Of a DNA stretch of 64,000 nt, positions 8,989-17,791 are shown in pieces. Position 1 is the first letter of the stretch; every line of letters begins with the position of its first letter. Source of the stretch: Hyphomicrobiales bacterium (GTDB taxonomy: Bacteria; Pseudomonadota; Alphaproteobacteria; Rhizobiales; Rhizobiaceae); assembly GCA_900466475.1 (NCBI GenBank), contig UBMI01000021.1:372001-436000 (forward strand). Direction: 5' to 3'. The notes under the pieces were generated by a model. It saw only the letters and a list, made by a program, of their open reading frames with translations, did not search any database and was not told where the DNA came from. Position numbers and translations under genes: made by a program.

Positions 8989-9704
8989 CATCGCCCGACA
9001 AAAGCAAGGGAGACCGCTCCCGGGATGAGGTTCTCGCCGGCGAATATGTGCTGGGCGTACTCTCTCTTCAGGATCGCAAGATCGTTGAGGAACGCATGCG
9101 CCGCGACCGGCAGTTTGCCGCGATCGTCAGCCGTTGGGAGGTCAACCTCTCCGGCTTCAACGACGAATATGGCACGGCTTCTCCGAGCCACGAGACCTTC
9201 AAGCAGATCGAGGCGCGTCTCTTCGCCGATACGGAGAGTGCGCCGCGCTTTTCGCACGGCCTCTGGAATTCCGCCGGTTTCTGGCGCTCGCTGACATTTG
9301 CCTCCCTTGCGGTCACCCTGGGCGTCATCGCCTTTACCTCCGGTCTCGTGCCTCAGCCCCCTGTATCGCCGCCGCTGGTGGCCGATCTCTCCGGGCAGAA
9401 CAATCAGGTCAATCTGACCGCCTCTTACGAGATCCAGACGGGCCGGTTGAAGATCGTGCCGGTCGCTGCCGGCAAGCCGGAGGAGAAATCTCTGGAGCTC
9501 TGGTTGGTGCCGGGCAGCGGCACGCCCCGTTCTCTCGGCGTCTTCCAGCGCGGTATGAACGGCGAATTGCAGATACCGACGGATATGCGCGGCCAGATTT
9601 CCGATGGCGCGACGCTGGCCGTCAGCCTGGAGCCATTCGGCGGCTCGCCCACACATCAGCCGTCAGGCCCCGTCATCGCCAGCGGTTCGATCCACAGACC
9701 GTGA
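8985..9704 (+). CDS. Membrane anti-sigma factor, RskA family
   Basis: 239 residues from the ATG at 8985, which overlaps the sigma stop (ATGA); a reading from 8940 would overlap the sigma gene by 49 bases and is less likely. The N-terminal cytoplasmic part has EYVLGVL and a RRDRQF segment typical of anti-sigma domains, and lacks the HxxxCxxC zinc motif. One membrane segment is visible near residues 100-120 (LTFASLAVTLGVIAFTSGLV), followed by a periplasmic RskA C-terminal domain with LELWLVPGSG. It should hold the sigma factor at the membrane until regulated proteolysis releases it. Confidence 0.85.
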   Translation: MTSPDKSKGDRSRDEVLAGEYVLGVLSLQDRKIVEERMRRDRQFAAIVSRWEVNLSGFNDEYGTASPSHETFKQIEARLFADTESAPRFSHGLWNSAGFWRSLTFASLAVTLGVIAFTSGLVPQPPVSPPLVADLSGQNNQVNLTASYEIQTGRLKIVPVAAGKPEEKSLELWLVPGSGTPRSLGVFQRGMNGELQIPTDMRGQISDGATLAVSLEPFGGSPTHQPSGPVIASGSIHRP

Positions 9705-9720
9705 AAATCGGATCATTTTC

Positions 9721-9750
9721 TTGAAACTCTTCTGCAGCGCCTCCCGTAGT
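9721..9750 (+). promoter_or_regulatory. Candidate ECF-type promoter for the fasciclin gene
   Basis: TTGAAACT at 9721-9728, then CGTAGT at 9745-9750 (17 bases after TGAAAC). The -35-like octamer is identical to the one before the sigma gene. The remaining 66 bases would form the leader. Confidence 0.35.
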
Positions 9751-9816
9751 TCCTGATATCCGGGCGGCGCAGGGCATAAAGCCGGCGGCTGCGACCGGAT
9801 GCAGAGGAGAAAAATC

Positions 9817-10374
9817 ATGATCAAGTCCGCATTGCGCGTTGCAGCTGTCGCCGCCGCCTTTTCCGCTATCGCTTTCGCTGCTCAGGCAAAGAACCCGATC
9901 GTCGGCGGTGCTGCGATGTATGCGAACAAGAACATTGTCGAGAATGCCGTCAACTCCAAGGATCATACGACCCTTGTTGCTGCCGTGAAGGCCGCCGGCC
10001 TCGTCGGCACGCTGGAAGGCAAAGGGCCCTTCACCGTTTTCGCGCCGACCAACGAAGCCTTTGCTGCCCTGCCGGAAGGCACTGTCGATACGCTGCTGAA
10101 GCCGGAAAACAAGGCTAAGCTCGTCAAGATCCTGACGTGCCATGTCGTTGCCGCAGACGCGATGTCGAAGACCGTCGCCAAGATGATCAAGGACGATGGC
10201 GGCGAGCACGACATCAAGACGGTCGGCGGCTGCGTGCTCAAGGCAAAGGAAAGCATGGGCAAGATCACGCTGACGGATGAAAATGGTGATGTCGCCCACG
10301 TCACCATCGCTGACGTCAAGCAGTCGAACGGCGTCATTCACGTCGTCGACGAGGTACTGCTGCCGAAGATGTAA
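9817..10374 (+). CDS. Secreted fasciclin (FAS1) domain protein
   Basis: 185 residues from the ATG at 9817, preceded by AGGAG; the ATG at 9799 would add six residues and has no ribosome site. A signal peptide of about 25 residues ends with AAQA. A single FAS1 domain fills the rest: motif H1 FTVFAPTNEAFAALP, the TCHVV strand, and motif H2 NGVIHVVDEVLLP at the C-terminus. Rhizobial single-FAS1 proteins (such as S. meliloti Nex18) are periplasmic or secreted and some matter in symbiosis; the role here is inferred. Its position after the sigma/anti-sigma pair suggests it is a regulon member. Confidence 0.9.
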   Translation: MIKSALRVAAVAAAFSAIAFAAQAKNPIVGGAAMYANKNIVENAVNSKDHTTLVAAVKAAGLVGTLEGKGPFTVFAPTNEAFAALPEGTVDTLLKPENKAKLVKILTCHVVAADAMSKTVAKMIKDDGGEHDIKTVGGCVLKAKESMGKITLTDENGDVAHVTIADVKQSNGVIHVVDEVLLPKM

Positions 10375-10392
10375 TTCCAGGTATCGGCTGTC

Positions 10393-10419
10393 AGAGGCGC
10401 CTTTCGGGGCGCCTCTTTA
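10393..10419. terminator. Bidirectional terminator between fasciclin gene and yihA
   Basis: A 9-bp perfect stem agaggcgcc/ggcgcctct (10393-10401 with 10408-10416) followed by tttattt on the plus strand. It directly abuts the yihA stop codon at 10417-10419, so it mainly serves the fasciclin gene and possibly both. Confidence 0.75.
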
Positions 10420-11070
10420 TTTCCAGTTGTTGATGCCGACTGTTTCGGCAATCGCCTGGCGCAGTTCGTCCAGTCCTTCGTTCTTTTCCGAAGACGTTGA
10501 AAGCACGGCCGGATAGGCGGCCGGGCGCTTGCGGATCTTTTCCATCGTCTCGGCAATGAGCTTCGGCACGGCGGGCGGCTTGATCTTGTCGGTCTTGGTC
10601 AGCACGATCTGGTAGGAGACGGCCGCCTTGTCGAGCAGCGTCAGAACGTCGTCGTCATTCTTCTTGATGCCGTGGCGGCTGTCGATCAGCACATAGACGC
10701 GCTTCAGCGTCGCGCGGCCGCGCAGATAGTCGAAGACGAGCTTCGTCCAGGCATCCACCTGCTCCTTCGGCGCCTGCGCATAGCCATAGCCAGGCATGTC
10801 GACAAGCGCCATCGGCGGCAGGTCGCTGCCCTCGCCGGAATAGCCGTCCGGAACGAAGTAGTTGAGCTCCTGCGTACGTCCCGGCGTATTGGAAGTGCGC
10901 GCCAGACCCTTCTGACCGACCAGCGCATTGATCAGCGACGATTTGCCGACATTCGATCGACCGGCGAAGGCGACTTCCAGGGGACCTTCCGGCGGAAGGA
11001 ATTTCAGGGAAGGCACGCCGCGGATGAAGATCCAGGGGTGGCCGAAGAGCGGCTTTGCGATTTCAGTCAT
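10417..11070 (-). CDS. yihA: Ribosome-biogenesis GTPase YihA/YsxC (EngB)
   Basis: 217 residues. All GTPase motifs are present: G1 GRSNVGKSS, G3 DMPGYGYA and G4 LTKTDKI. This is the EngB/YsxC family, needed for 50S subunit assembly. It lies downstream of yidC on the same strand, but a terminator-like hairpin at 11172-11197 separates the two, so it is either served by readthrough or by its own promoter in the 130-base gap. Confidence 0.95.
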   Translation of the reverse strand: MTEIAKPLFGHPWIFIRGVPSLKFLPPEGPLEVAFAGRSNVGKSSLINALVGQKGLARTSNTPGRTQELNYFVPDGYSGEGSDLPPMALVDMPGYGYAQAPKEQVDAWTKLVFDYLRGRATLKRVYVLIDSRHGIKKNDDDVLTLLDKAAVSYQIVLTKTDKIKPPAVPKLIAETMEKIRKRPAAYPAVLSTSSEKNEGLDELRQAIAETVGINNWK

Positions 11071-11171
11071 ATGAATTCTGCAATCTCCGGGTTCGGTAAT
11101 GAAACCGGCTTCATGTTTTTAAGGCGTGTTGTCAAGCTTCGCGCGGTTGAGCGCTTCGGCGGCCCGAAACA

Positions 11172-11197
11172 AAAAGCCCTGCCGAAGCAGGGCTTTT
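11172..11197. terminator. Terminator between yidC and yihA
   Basis: A perfect 11-bp stem aaaagccctgc/gcagggctttt with a cgaa loop. The symmetric A/T flanks let it act on either strand; on the minus strand it directly follows the yidC stop (11201) and should end or attenuate the rpmH-rnpA-yidC transcript. Confidence 0.8.
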
Positions 11198-11200
11198 CGA

Positions 11201-12997
11201 CTATTTCGATGGTGCCGGTTTTCGTTTGAACAGGCCCTTCAGATTGTCGAAGAGTTCGATCTTCACGCCGTGGCGCTTCATGATAACCGACTGCTGGATG
11301 ACCGAGAGCGTGTTGTTCCAGGCCCAGTAGATCACCAGACCTGCCGGGAAGCTCGCCAGCATGAACATGAACACCAGCGGCATCCAGTTGAAGATCATGG
11401 CCTGCGTCGGATCCGGCGGGGTCGGGTTCATGCGCATCTGGAAGAACATGGTGATACCCATGATCAGCGGCCAGACGCCGAGATGCAGCAGGGTCGGAGC
11501 CTCGAATGGCAGCAGGCCGAACAGGTTGACGATCGACGTCGGATCGGGTGCCGAAAGGTCCTTGATCCAGCCGAAGAACGGCGCATGGCGCATTTCGATG
11601 GTGATGTAGATCACCTTGTAGAGCGAGAAGAAGATCGGAATCTGCAGCGCCACCGGCCAGCAGCCGGCGATCGGGTTGATCTTTTCTTCCTTGTAGAGTT
11701 GCATCGTCGCCTGCTGCAGGCCCATACGGTCGTCGCCGAACTTGGCCTTCAGCTCTTCCATCTTCGGCTGCATGCGCTTCATGTTCGCCATCGAAGCATA
11801 CTGCTTGCTGGCGAGCGGGAAGAACAGCGCCTTGACAACGATGGTCGTGCAGAGGATCGCCACGCCGAAATTGCCGAAGTAGCGGAAGAAGAAATCCATC
11901 AGCTTGAACATCGGCTTGGTGATGAAATAGAACCAGCCCCAGTCGATCAGGCGGTCGAAGCGCGGGATGTTGTAGCTCTGTTCGTAGCCGTCGATGACGG
12001 GAACTTCCTTCGCACCGGCAAAGACAAGATTCTTGAGTTCGACCGACTGACCCGGCGCAATTGTAAAGGCATCTTCCTTATAGTCCGCCTGGTAGCGCGG
12101 CTGCCCGTCGGTGAAGTGCGAGAAACGCGCGTCATAGGGTGCCTGCTGCGGCGGGATGATTGTCGCGGCCCAATACTTGTCAGTAATCCCGAGCCAGCCG
12201 CCGGTGGATTTTGGCGGGGTAACGGCTTCCTTCTCGACCGCCGTATATTTGCTCTCGATGAGACCGTCGTCGCCGATGACGCCGATGAAGCCTTCATGCA
12301 GAACGTAGACGGACGGCGTCGTCGGCTTGTTGTAGCGCGTCACGCGGCCGTAAGAGGAAAGCGAGACAGGTGCCTGGCCGGCGTTCTGGATCTTGTCCGT
12401 GACCGTGAACATGTAATGCTCGTCGACGGAGATCGTGCGGGCGAAGGTGATGCCCTTGTCATTTGTGTAGGTAAGAGTGACCGGCGTCTTTTCGGTGAGC
12501 TTTGCGCCCTCCGGTGCGGTCCACACGGTGGATGGGCCTGGAACGGTGCCTGTCGTGTCACTGCCGACATAACCGAGTTCGGTGAAGTAACCATCCTTGG
12601 TTTCAGCTGGCGAGAACAGCGTGATGATCGGACTCGAGTCATCGACCGTCTCGTGATAGGCCTTGAGCTTCAGGTCATCGAGGCGAGCGCCGACGAGGTT
12701 GATGGAGCCGGAGAGCGCGGCGGTGTCGATGGCAACACGCGGCGTCTTTGCAAGCGCTTCTTCGCGGGTAGCGGTCGCAACTGCCTGGCCTGTCGGGGCG
12801 GCGCCATTCGTCTGGGCGCTCGGGCTGCTGCTTGCGGCAGGCTGCTGCGTCTGCTCGGTCTGCTGCTGTGCCTTCTGCGCTTCCTGAGCCTTGCGCTGAG
12901 CTTCGATGCGCGGGTTCATGTAGAGGAACTGCCAGCCAAGGACGATCAGCACCGAGAGAGCGATCGCAATGAAGTAATTGCGGTTGTTTTGCATCAT
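11201..12997 (-). CDS. yidC: Membrane protein insertase YidC
   Basis: 598 residues, typical of Gram-negative YidC. An N-terminal membrane anchor (residues 5-25, FIAIALSVLIVLGWQFLYM) is followed by an Ala/Gln/Thr-rich linker, the large periplasmic beta domain, and the conserved insertase core with five C-terminal membrane segments (start near GWGWFYFITKPMF; later NPIAGCWPVALQIPIFFSLY). It inserts and folds inner-membrane proteins with or without SecYEG. The start overlaps the rnpA stop (ATGA), so rnpA and yidC are translationally coupled. Confidence 0.96.
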   Translation of the reverse strand: MMQNNRNYFIAIALSVLIVLGWQFLYMNPRIEAQRKAQEAQKAQQQTEQTQQPAASSSPSAQTNGAAPTGQAVATATREEALAKTPRVAIDTAALSGSINLVGARLDDLKLKAYHETVDDSSPIITLFSPAETKDGYFTELGYVGSDTTGTVPGPSTVWTAPEGAKLTEKTPVTLTYTNDKGITFARTISVDEHYMFTVTDKIQNAGQAPVSLSSYGRVTRYNKPTTPSVYVLHEGFIGVIGDDGLIESKYTAVEKEAVTPPKSTGGWLGITDKYWAATIIPPQQAPYDARFSHFTDGQPRYQADYKEDAFTIAPGQSVELKNLVFAGAKEVPVIDGYEQSYNIPRFDRLIDWGWFYFITKPMFKLMDFFFRYFGNFGVAILCTTIVVKALFFPLASKQYASMANMKRMQPKMEELKAKFGDDRMGLQQATMQLYKEEKINPIAGCWPVALQIPIFFSLYKVIYITIEMRHAPFFGWIKDLSAPDPTSIVNLFGLLPFEAPTLLHLGVWPLIMGITMFFQMRMNPTPPDPTQAMIFNWMPLVFMFMLASFPAGLVIYWAWNNTLSVIQQSVIMKRHGVKIELFDNLKGLFKRKPAPSK

Positions 12998-13395
12998 ACG
13001 TTCCTGGGGCGCTCGTCTTTCGGGCGCCGGTGTTTCGGCCTGGTTTCCACGCGGGCTTTCAGTTCCGCGGCCAGTTCATCGAAGGACGCCATCAAAACGT
13101 CCCTGCGGGCGACAACCACATAGTCGTGTCCGGGCTGCATTGCAAACCCTGCATGAAGCCGCACCGCCTCTTTAAGGCGCCGCCGCATGCGGTTTCTTTC
13201 GACCGCGTTGCCATGTTTTTTGGTGACTGTGAAGCCGACGCGGGCTTCGCTTTCTTCTTCCTTGCGGTTCAGGACCTCGAGAAGGAAGAGAGGGCCGCGG
13301 CGCTTTTCGCCTTCGCGGACTGCAAGAAATTGCGGGCGGCTCAAGAGCCGCCCGACAATCTGTTTGTCTTCTTTGGTCTTCAATTCGCCCGTCAT
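12994..13395 (-). CDS. rnpA: Ribonuclease P protein component
   Basis: 133 residues, basic, with the RNase P protein signature RNRMRRRLKEAVRL and the preceding VGFTVTKKHGNAVERN. It binds RNase P RNA for tRNA 5' maturation. It sits 22 bases after rpmH and overlaps yidC by four bases, the standard bacterial order. No good Shine-Dalgarno site is visible before its start, so translation may be coupled to rpmH. Confidence 0.95.
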   Translation of the reverse strand: MTGELKTKEDKQIVGRLLSRPQFLAVREGEKRRGPLFLLEVLNRKEEESEARVGFTVTKKHGNAVERNRMRRRLKEAVRLHAGFAMQPGHDYVVVARRDVLMASFDELAAELKARVETRPKHRRPKDERPRNV

Positions 13396-13417
13396 TTTCT
13401 ATCGGGCAATTCCGGCC

Positions 13418-13552
13418 TTAGGCCGAAAGACGCTTGCGGCCGCGTGCGCGGCGAGCAACGATGACCTTGCGGCCGCCCTTAGTGGCCATACGCGCACGGA
13501 AACCGTGGCGGCGCTTGCGAACAAGCTTCGAGGGCTGATAGGTACGCTTCAT
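13418..13552 (-). CDS. rpmH: 50S ribosomal protein L34
   Basis: A 44-codon gene read directly on the minus strand: it starts MKRTYQPSKLVRKRRHGFRA and ends RGRKRLSA, with TAA at 13418-13420. Length, extreme basicity and the MKRTYQPS start are diagnostic of L34. It is first in the rpmH-rnpA-yidC unit. The upstream leader is AT-rich (tttaaataa) without a strong Shine-Dalgarno sequence. Confidence 0.97.
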   Translation of the reverse strand: MKRTYQPSKLVRKRRHGFRARMATKGGRKVIVARRARGRKRLSA

Positions 13553-14002
13553 TTATTTAAACACCGCGGAGTGCGGCCCTTCTTGAATTTGCATAATGCA
13601 AGGAGCGTGGTTTTTCGAACGGACGAGGTCGCAAAAGACCTGAAACGACCGGACGTGCGGCGGCTTATACGGATGAAGCCTCTCAAAGTCAATTATGGCA
13701 GGCAGATTCCTGAATACACACGGCGGATGGCAAGATTTCGCACGTCGGTGTTAACGAATGCGGCGGTTCACTATATGGTTGTATATTTCGTCTGGAGGCT
13801 TCGGAAAGCTTTCAGCCGGAGTTTTTCTTTCTTGAAGATGCTCGATTCTAGACGAAACATAACGCGGCTAACAGTAAATATGGGTAATTTCCTGTAGTCG
13901 ATATTGTTAATATTCGAAATACAACATTAACGAATTTACCCGATCTTCCAATGCATCGGCTGGGAATGTGTTTTCCAGGCATTGTGAGGCGAGGAGCGTT
14001 CG
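13553..14002. other. Intergenic region rpmH / chemoreceptor (450 bases)
   Basis: This divergent gap holds the promoters of the rpmH operon (minus) and the chemoreceptor (plus). A perfect 13-base palindrome TTGCATAATGCAA lies at 13589-13601, 37 bases upstream of rpmH. The 13700-13960 part is AT-rich. One plus-strand frame stays open to 13897, but it begins antisense to rnpA and has no coding signs. I see no RNA gene. Confidence 0.5.
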
Positions 14003-15994
14003 TTGAAAATTCGCGGCAAAATCAATCTTCTTGTGTCTGTCATGGGCGGCGTTGCGCTTTTGATTGGTGCCACCGCGCTGTTGGCGATGGCCAAGTATAA
14101 CGCGAACCTGACGGCGTATGAACACGCCGCGGCCCGTGCCTATGCAGGCGAACGCTTGAACCGCTTTGTCACCGCCGTCGTCATGGAATCGCGCGGCATC
14201 TATGCTGCAAAGAGCCTCGACCAGACGCCGGCTTTCGCCAAGGGGCTGATGGCCGATCTGGATGAGATCGACAAGGTCATCGCCGGTTGGGCGACGCTTG
14301 TGCCTGACAGCCAGAAAGATTCCTTCACCAAGCTCGTTGACCGCGCCAAGGAATTCCGCACCTTCCGCAGCGAGACGGCCCGTCTCGGTACGCAGGTCAG
14401 CCCGCAGGCGGCCAACGAGCAGGGCAACAACGACGCCAACCGCGCCAACCGCAAGGCGTTCCAGGCCGAGATCGACGCGATCGTCACCACCGACAAGGCG
14501 GAGTTGACGGCAGTCAATGACGAGATCGAAGACTTCCGCAGCTGGATCCTGATGCTGGTGCTCAGCATTACCGGCATCGGCATCGCGGCAGGCGTCGGCA
14601 TGGGCTTTTACATCGGTACCAGCCACCTGAGCCGGCCGATTAAGAAGGTGACGGATGCGATCAAGGAGGTCGCAGACGGCAATTTCCAGGTCGAAGTGCC
14701 CTTTGCCGGCCGCAAGGACGAAATCGGCGAAATGGCCGCAGCCGTCGCCGTTTTCAAGGAAAACGGCCTCGTTATCCAGCGCATGAATGCCCAGGAAGCG
14801 GCGATGCGCGCAAAGAGCGACGACCTGCAGTCCAGCATGTCGGTCGTCGTCGCTGCCGCAGCCGCCGGCGATTTCAGCCATCGCATTGACAAGGACTATG
14901 AGGACGAAAGCCTCAACCAGTTCGCCGGCAACATCAACTTGCTCCTGTCGAGCGTCGATGCCGGCGTCGATGAAACCCGCCGGGTCATTGCAAGCCTTGC
15001 CGAAGGCGACCTGACGCAGACCATGCGCGGCCAATTCCAGGGCGCCTTTGCCGAACTGCAGAATAACGTCAACAGCACATTCGTGACGCTGCAGACGACC
15101 ATGCGCGAAGTGCGCGAAACGACCGAAGCGATCAACGGCAATACCAACGAACTCCGGAACGCCAGCGACGATCTCTCCAAGCGTACGGAACAGCAGGCTG
15201 CCGCACTGGAGGAAACCTCCGCTGCTCTCGACGAGATCACGGCCGTTGTTATGAATTCGACCGAACGTGCGCAGGAAGCGACCGTCATGGTCTCCGAGGC
15301 AAAGGAAAATGCCGGCCGCTCCGGCGTCGTGGTTCGCAACGCCGTCGATGCGATGGGCCGCATCGAACAGGCGTCTCGCGAAATAAGCCAGATCATCAAC
15401 GTCATCGATGAGATCGCCTTCCAGACAAACCTACTGGCGCTGAACGCCGGCGTCGAGGCCGCCCGTGCCGGTGAAGCCGGTAAGGGATTTGCTGTCGTCG
15501 CGCAGGAAGTGCGCGAACTCGCCCAGCGCTCGGCAACCGCCGCCAAGGATATCAAGGCGCTCATCACCAAGTCGGGCGATGAGGTGCAGGTCGGCGTCAA
15601 GCTCGTTCAGGCGACGGGTGAGGCCTTGTCCGAGATCGAGACGCGGGTCATCGCCATCAACGATCATATCCATTCGATCGCGACAGCGGCAAAGGAACAG
15701 TCGACCGGCCTCAAGGAAGTCAACACCGCCGTCAACCAGATGGATCAGGTCACTCAGCAGAACGCCGCGATGGTGGAAGAGACCTCGGCTGCGACCCACA
15801 AGCTCTCGGCCGAAGCCGATGGCCTCGTGCGCCTCATCTCCCGCTTCAAGCTTTCCAGTGAGGCGTCTGTTGCCGTTGCGCGCCAGCAGCATCACCAGCC
15901 AGTCGCCTCTCCGGCGCGCCGCGCTATCAGCCGCGTCGCACGGGCCTTCGGCGGCAATGCAGCCGCTGCGGAGCAGAGCTGGGAAGAGTTCTGA
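14003..15994 (+). CDS. Methyl-accepting chemotaxis protein
   Basis: 663 residues, starting at TTG 14003 with GAGGAG at 13991-13996. Membrane segment 1 is near residues 7-29 and segment 2 near 179-204 (ILMLVLSITGIGIAAGVGMG), enclosing a helical periplasmic ligand-binding region of about 150 residues. A HAMP domain (205-258, LSRPIKKVTDAI), a second HAMP-like helical segment and the cytoplasmic signalling domain follow; the hairpin tip is IDEIAFQTNLLALNAGVEAA. The protein ends SWEEF, resembling the NWETF tail that tethers CheR and CheB. The ligand is unknown and no che genes are nearby. Confidence 0.93.
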   Translation: MKIRGKINLLVSVMGGVALLIGATALLAMAKYNANLTAYEHAAARAYAGERLNRFVTAVVMESRGIYAAKSLDQTPAFAKGLMADLDEIDKVIAGWATLVPDSQKDSFTKLVDRAKEFRTFRSETARLGTQVSPQAANEQGNNDANRANRKAFQAEIDAIVTTDKAELTAVNDEIEDFRSWILMLVLSITGIGIAAGVGMGFYIGTSHLSRPIKKVTDAIKEVADGNFQVEVPFAGRKDEIGEMAAAVAVFKENGLVIQRMNAQEAAMRAKSDDLQSSMSVVVAAAAAGDFSHRIDKDYEDESLNQFAGNINLLLSSVDAGVDETRRVIASLAEGDLTQTMRGQFQGAFAELQNNVNSTFVTLQTTMREVRETTEAINGNTNELRNASDDLSKRTEQQAAALEETSAALDEITAVVMNSTERAQEATVMVSEAKENAGRSGVVVRNAVDAMGRIEQASREISQIINVIDEIAFQTNLLALNAGVEAARAGEAGKGFAVVAQEVRELAQRSATAAKDIKALITKSGDEVQVGVKLVQATGEALSEIETRVIAINDHIHSIATAAKEQSTGLKEVNTAVNQMDQVTQQNAAMVEETSAATHKLSAEADGLVRLISRFKLSSEASVAVARQQHHQPVASPARRAISRVARAFGGNAAAAEQSWEEF

Positions 15995-16016
15995 CAGTCT
16001 CTGTAATCAGGATCGG

Positions 16017-16041
16017 AACGCCGCCCGCGGGCGGCGTTTTT
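16017..16041 (+). terminator. Terminator after the chemoreceptor gene
   Basis: The stem aacgccgccc/gggcggcgtt (16017-16026 with 16029-16038) is followed by TTTTTGTTT. The apical pairs probably open to give a workable loop. Confidence 0.75.
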
Positions 16042-16147
16042 GTTTGTGACGACTTGCCGCTCCTCGCAAAGATTTGAAAGCGGAGCATTCTGCTCTAATA
16101 TACAAGCTCATTCTGATGGCGGCCTTTCGCCGCACGGACAAGATGAG

Positions 16148-17668
16148 ATGCCGGTTCAAGATCAGGGCGAGACTTCCAAGGCGGAAAACATCGCGGCCGG
16201 CGAGGCTGCAAAGGGCTCCTATCCGCGTGCCGGCATGTTCAGCCGTCTGTCCGGCAAGCTGCTCTGGCTCACCGTCTTCTTCATCATGCTGGCGGAAATC
16301 CTGATCTTCTTTCCCTCGATCGCAAGCATGCGTGTCCGCTGGCTCGAGGATCGCCTGAATACGGCCGCCGCTGCCGCAATCGTCATCGACGGGCTGCAGC
16401 CGGTGGAGCTGCCGCGGGCGCTGCAGAAAGAGACGCTGGAGGCGACCGGCACCAAGGCGATCGTGCTGCGCAAGGACGGCACCTCCCGCCTGCTTGCCAT
16501 GAGCGAGATGCCAACCTCGGTCGACGAATCCTACGACCTCACGGATATCCCGCCATTGACCGCCATGCGCGATGCGCTGGACACTCTGATCTTCGGCGGC
16601 AACCGCATGATCCGCGTCTACGGACCGGTGGGCGAGACTAATACCGGCGTCGAAGTGGTGATGAAGGACAGGCCGCTGCGCAAGGCAATGTTCGTCTATG
16701 CCCGCAACGTTCTGCTGCTGTCGATCCTGATTTCGCTCTTTACCGCGACACTGATTTTCTTCTCCATCAATCGCATTCTCATCCGCCCTATCCGCAAGCT
16801 GACGGGCAGCATGCAGCAATTTGCCTCCGATCCCGAAAATCCGCTCCATGTCTATGTCGGAGACGGCGGCCGCGACGAACTGGCTGTTGCCGGCCGCAAC
16901 CTGACGTCCATGCAGCTCGAACTGCAGAAGACATTGAAGCAGCAGAGAAATCTCGCGGCGCTCGGTCTCGCGGTGTCGAAGATCAACCACGATATGCGCA
17001 ATATCCTGGCATCCGCCCAGCTCATGTCCGACCGCCTCGTCGATGTCGATGATCCCATGGTGAAGAGCTTCGCGCCGAAGCTGTTGCGCACCATCGACCG
17101 AGCCGTGGGCTACACGACCGAAGTGCTCTCCTATGGCAAGGCGACCGAATCGGCGCCCCGCCGCCGCCGCCTCCGCCTCTATGAGCTGATACAGGAGGTG
17201 AAGGACATCCTTGCCATCGACCCTCAGACCGGCGTCGAATTCGTCGAGCAGATGGGTCTGGATCTGGAAGTGGATGCCGATAGTGAGCAATTGTTCCGGA
17301 TCATCCACAATCTCTGCCGCAATGCCCTGCAGGCGCTGACCTCTCCGGGAGAAGAGGGGGCAGGGATCGTCAGGCGCATCACCGTTGCCGCCCAGCGGGT
17401 CGGGAGCGTCGTCAGCATCACTGTGGATGATACCGGCCCAGGCATGCCGCTTAAGGCGCGGCAGAACCTCTTTGCCGCCTTCCGCGGCTCGGCCCGCTCT
17501 GGCGGCACCGGTCTCGGCCTTACCATTGCCCGTGAGCTGGTGCTGGCCCATGGCGGCACCATCGCACTTGTGGAAAAGCCCTCGGTCGGCACTCAGTTCC
17601 GTATCGAGATTCCGGATCGCCCGGTTTCACTGGAAGATTATCGCAGCCGGTCGCACGCCGAAAAGTGA
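16148..17668 (+). CDS. Membrane sensor histidine kinase
   Basis: 506 residues from the ATG at 16148; a TTG at 16040 lies inside the preceding terminator and is rejected. Two membrane segments (about 33-57 and 184-206) flank a 125-residue periplasmic sensor region, followed by HAMP. The dimerisation/phosphoacceptor segment contains SKINHDMRN (His near 280), then the N box (IIHNLCRNALQAL), G1 (DDTGPGMP) and G2 (GGTGLGLTIA). This is a complete orthodox kinase. No response regulator is adjacent, so its partner is elsewhere (orphan pair). Confidence 0.92.
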   Translation: MPVQDQGETSKAENIAAGEAAKGSYPRAGMFSRLSGKLLWLTVFFIMLAEILIFFPSIASMRVRWLEDRLNTAAAAAIVIDGLQPVELPRALQKETLEATGTKAIVLRKDGTSRLLAMSEMPTSVDESYDLTDIPPLTAMRDALDTLIFGGNRMIRVYGPVGETNTGVEVVMKDRPLRKAMFVYARNVLLLSILISLFTATLIFFSINRILIRPIRKLTGSMQQFASDPENPLHVYVGDGGRDELAVAGRNLTSMQLELQKTLKQQRNLAALGLAVSKINHDMRNILASAQLMSDRLVDVDDPMVKSFAPKLLRTIDRAVGYTTEVLSYGKATESAPRRRRLRLYELIQEVKDILAIDPQTGVEFVEQMGLDLEVDADSEQLFRIIHNLCRNALQALTSPGEEGAGIVRRITVAAQRVGSVVSITVDDTGPGMPLKARQNLFAAFRGSARSGGTGLGLTIARELVLAHGGTIALVEKPSVGTQFRIEIPDRPVSLEDYRSRSHAEK

Positions 17669-17791
17669 TGCAATTTCCGCAATGGAGCCTTGCTCAACCA
17701 AAGTCGCGATTTTTTTCGAATTGCTCTTGCATTGCCCGAAAAGACCCTTTAGAGAACCGCCCACGCAAGCGGCACGGCCGCCACTGCAGAC

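Noticed and set aside
11126..13123. A 665-codon plus-strand frame opposite yidC
   Set aside because: It is the antisense shadow of yidC in GC-rich DNA; composition (His/Asp/Arg runs) is typical of such shadows.
13187..13897. A 236-codon plus-strand frame across rpmH and the gap to the chemoreceptor
   Set aside because: Its first two thirds are antisense to rnpA and rpmH, which are certain genes; it lacks a ribosome site and any motif, and the remainder is AT-rich promoter DNA.
16040..16147. Upstream TTG start for the histidine kinase
   Set aside because: It lies in the T run of the chemoreceptor terminator; the ATG at 16148 gives a normal N-terminus just before the first membrane segment.
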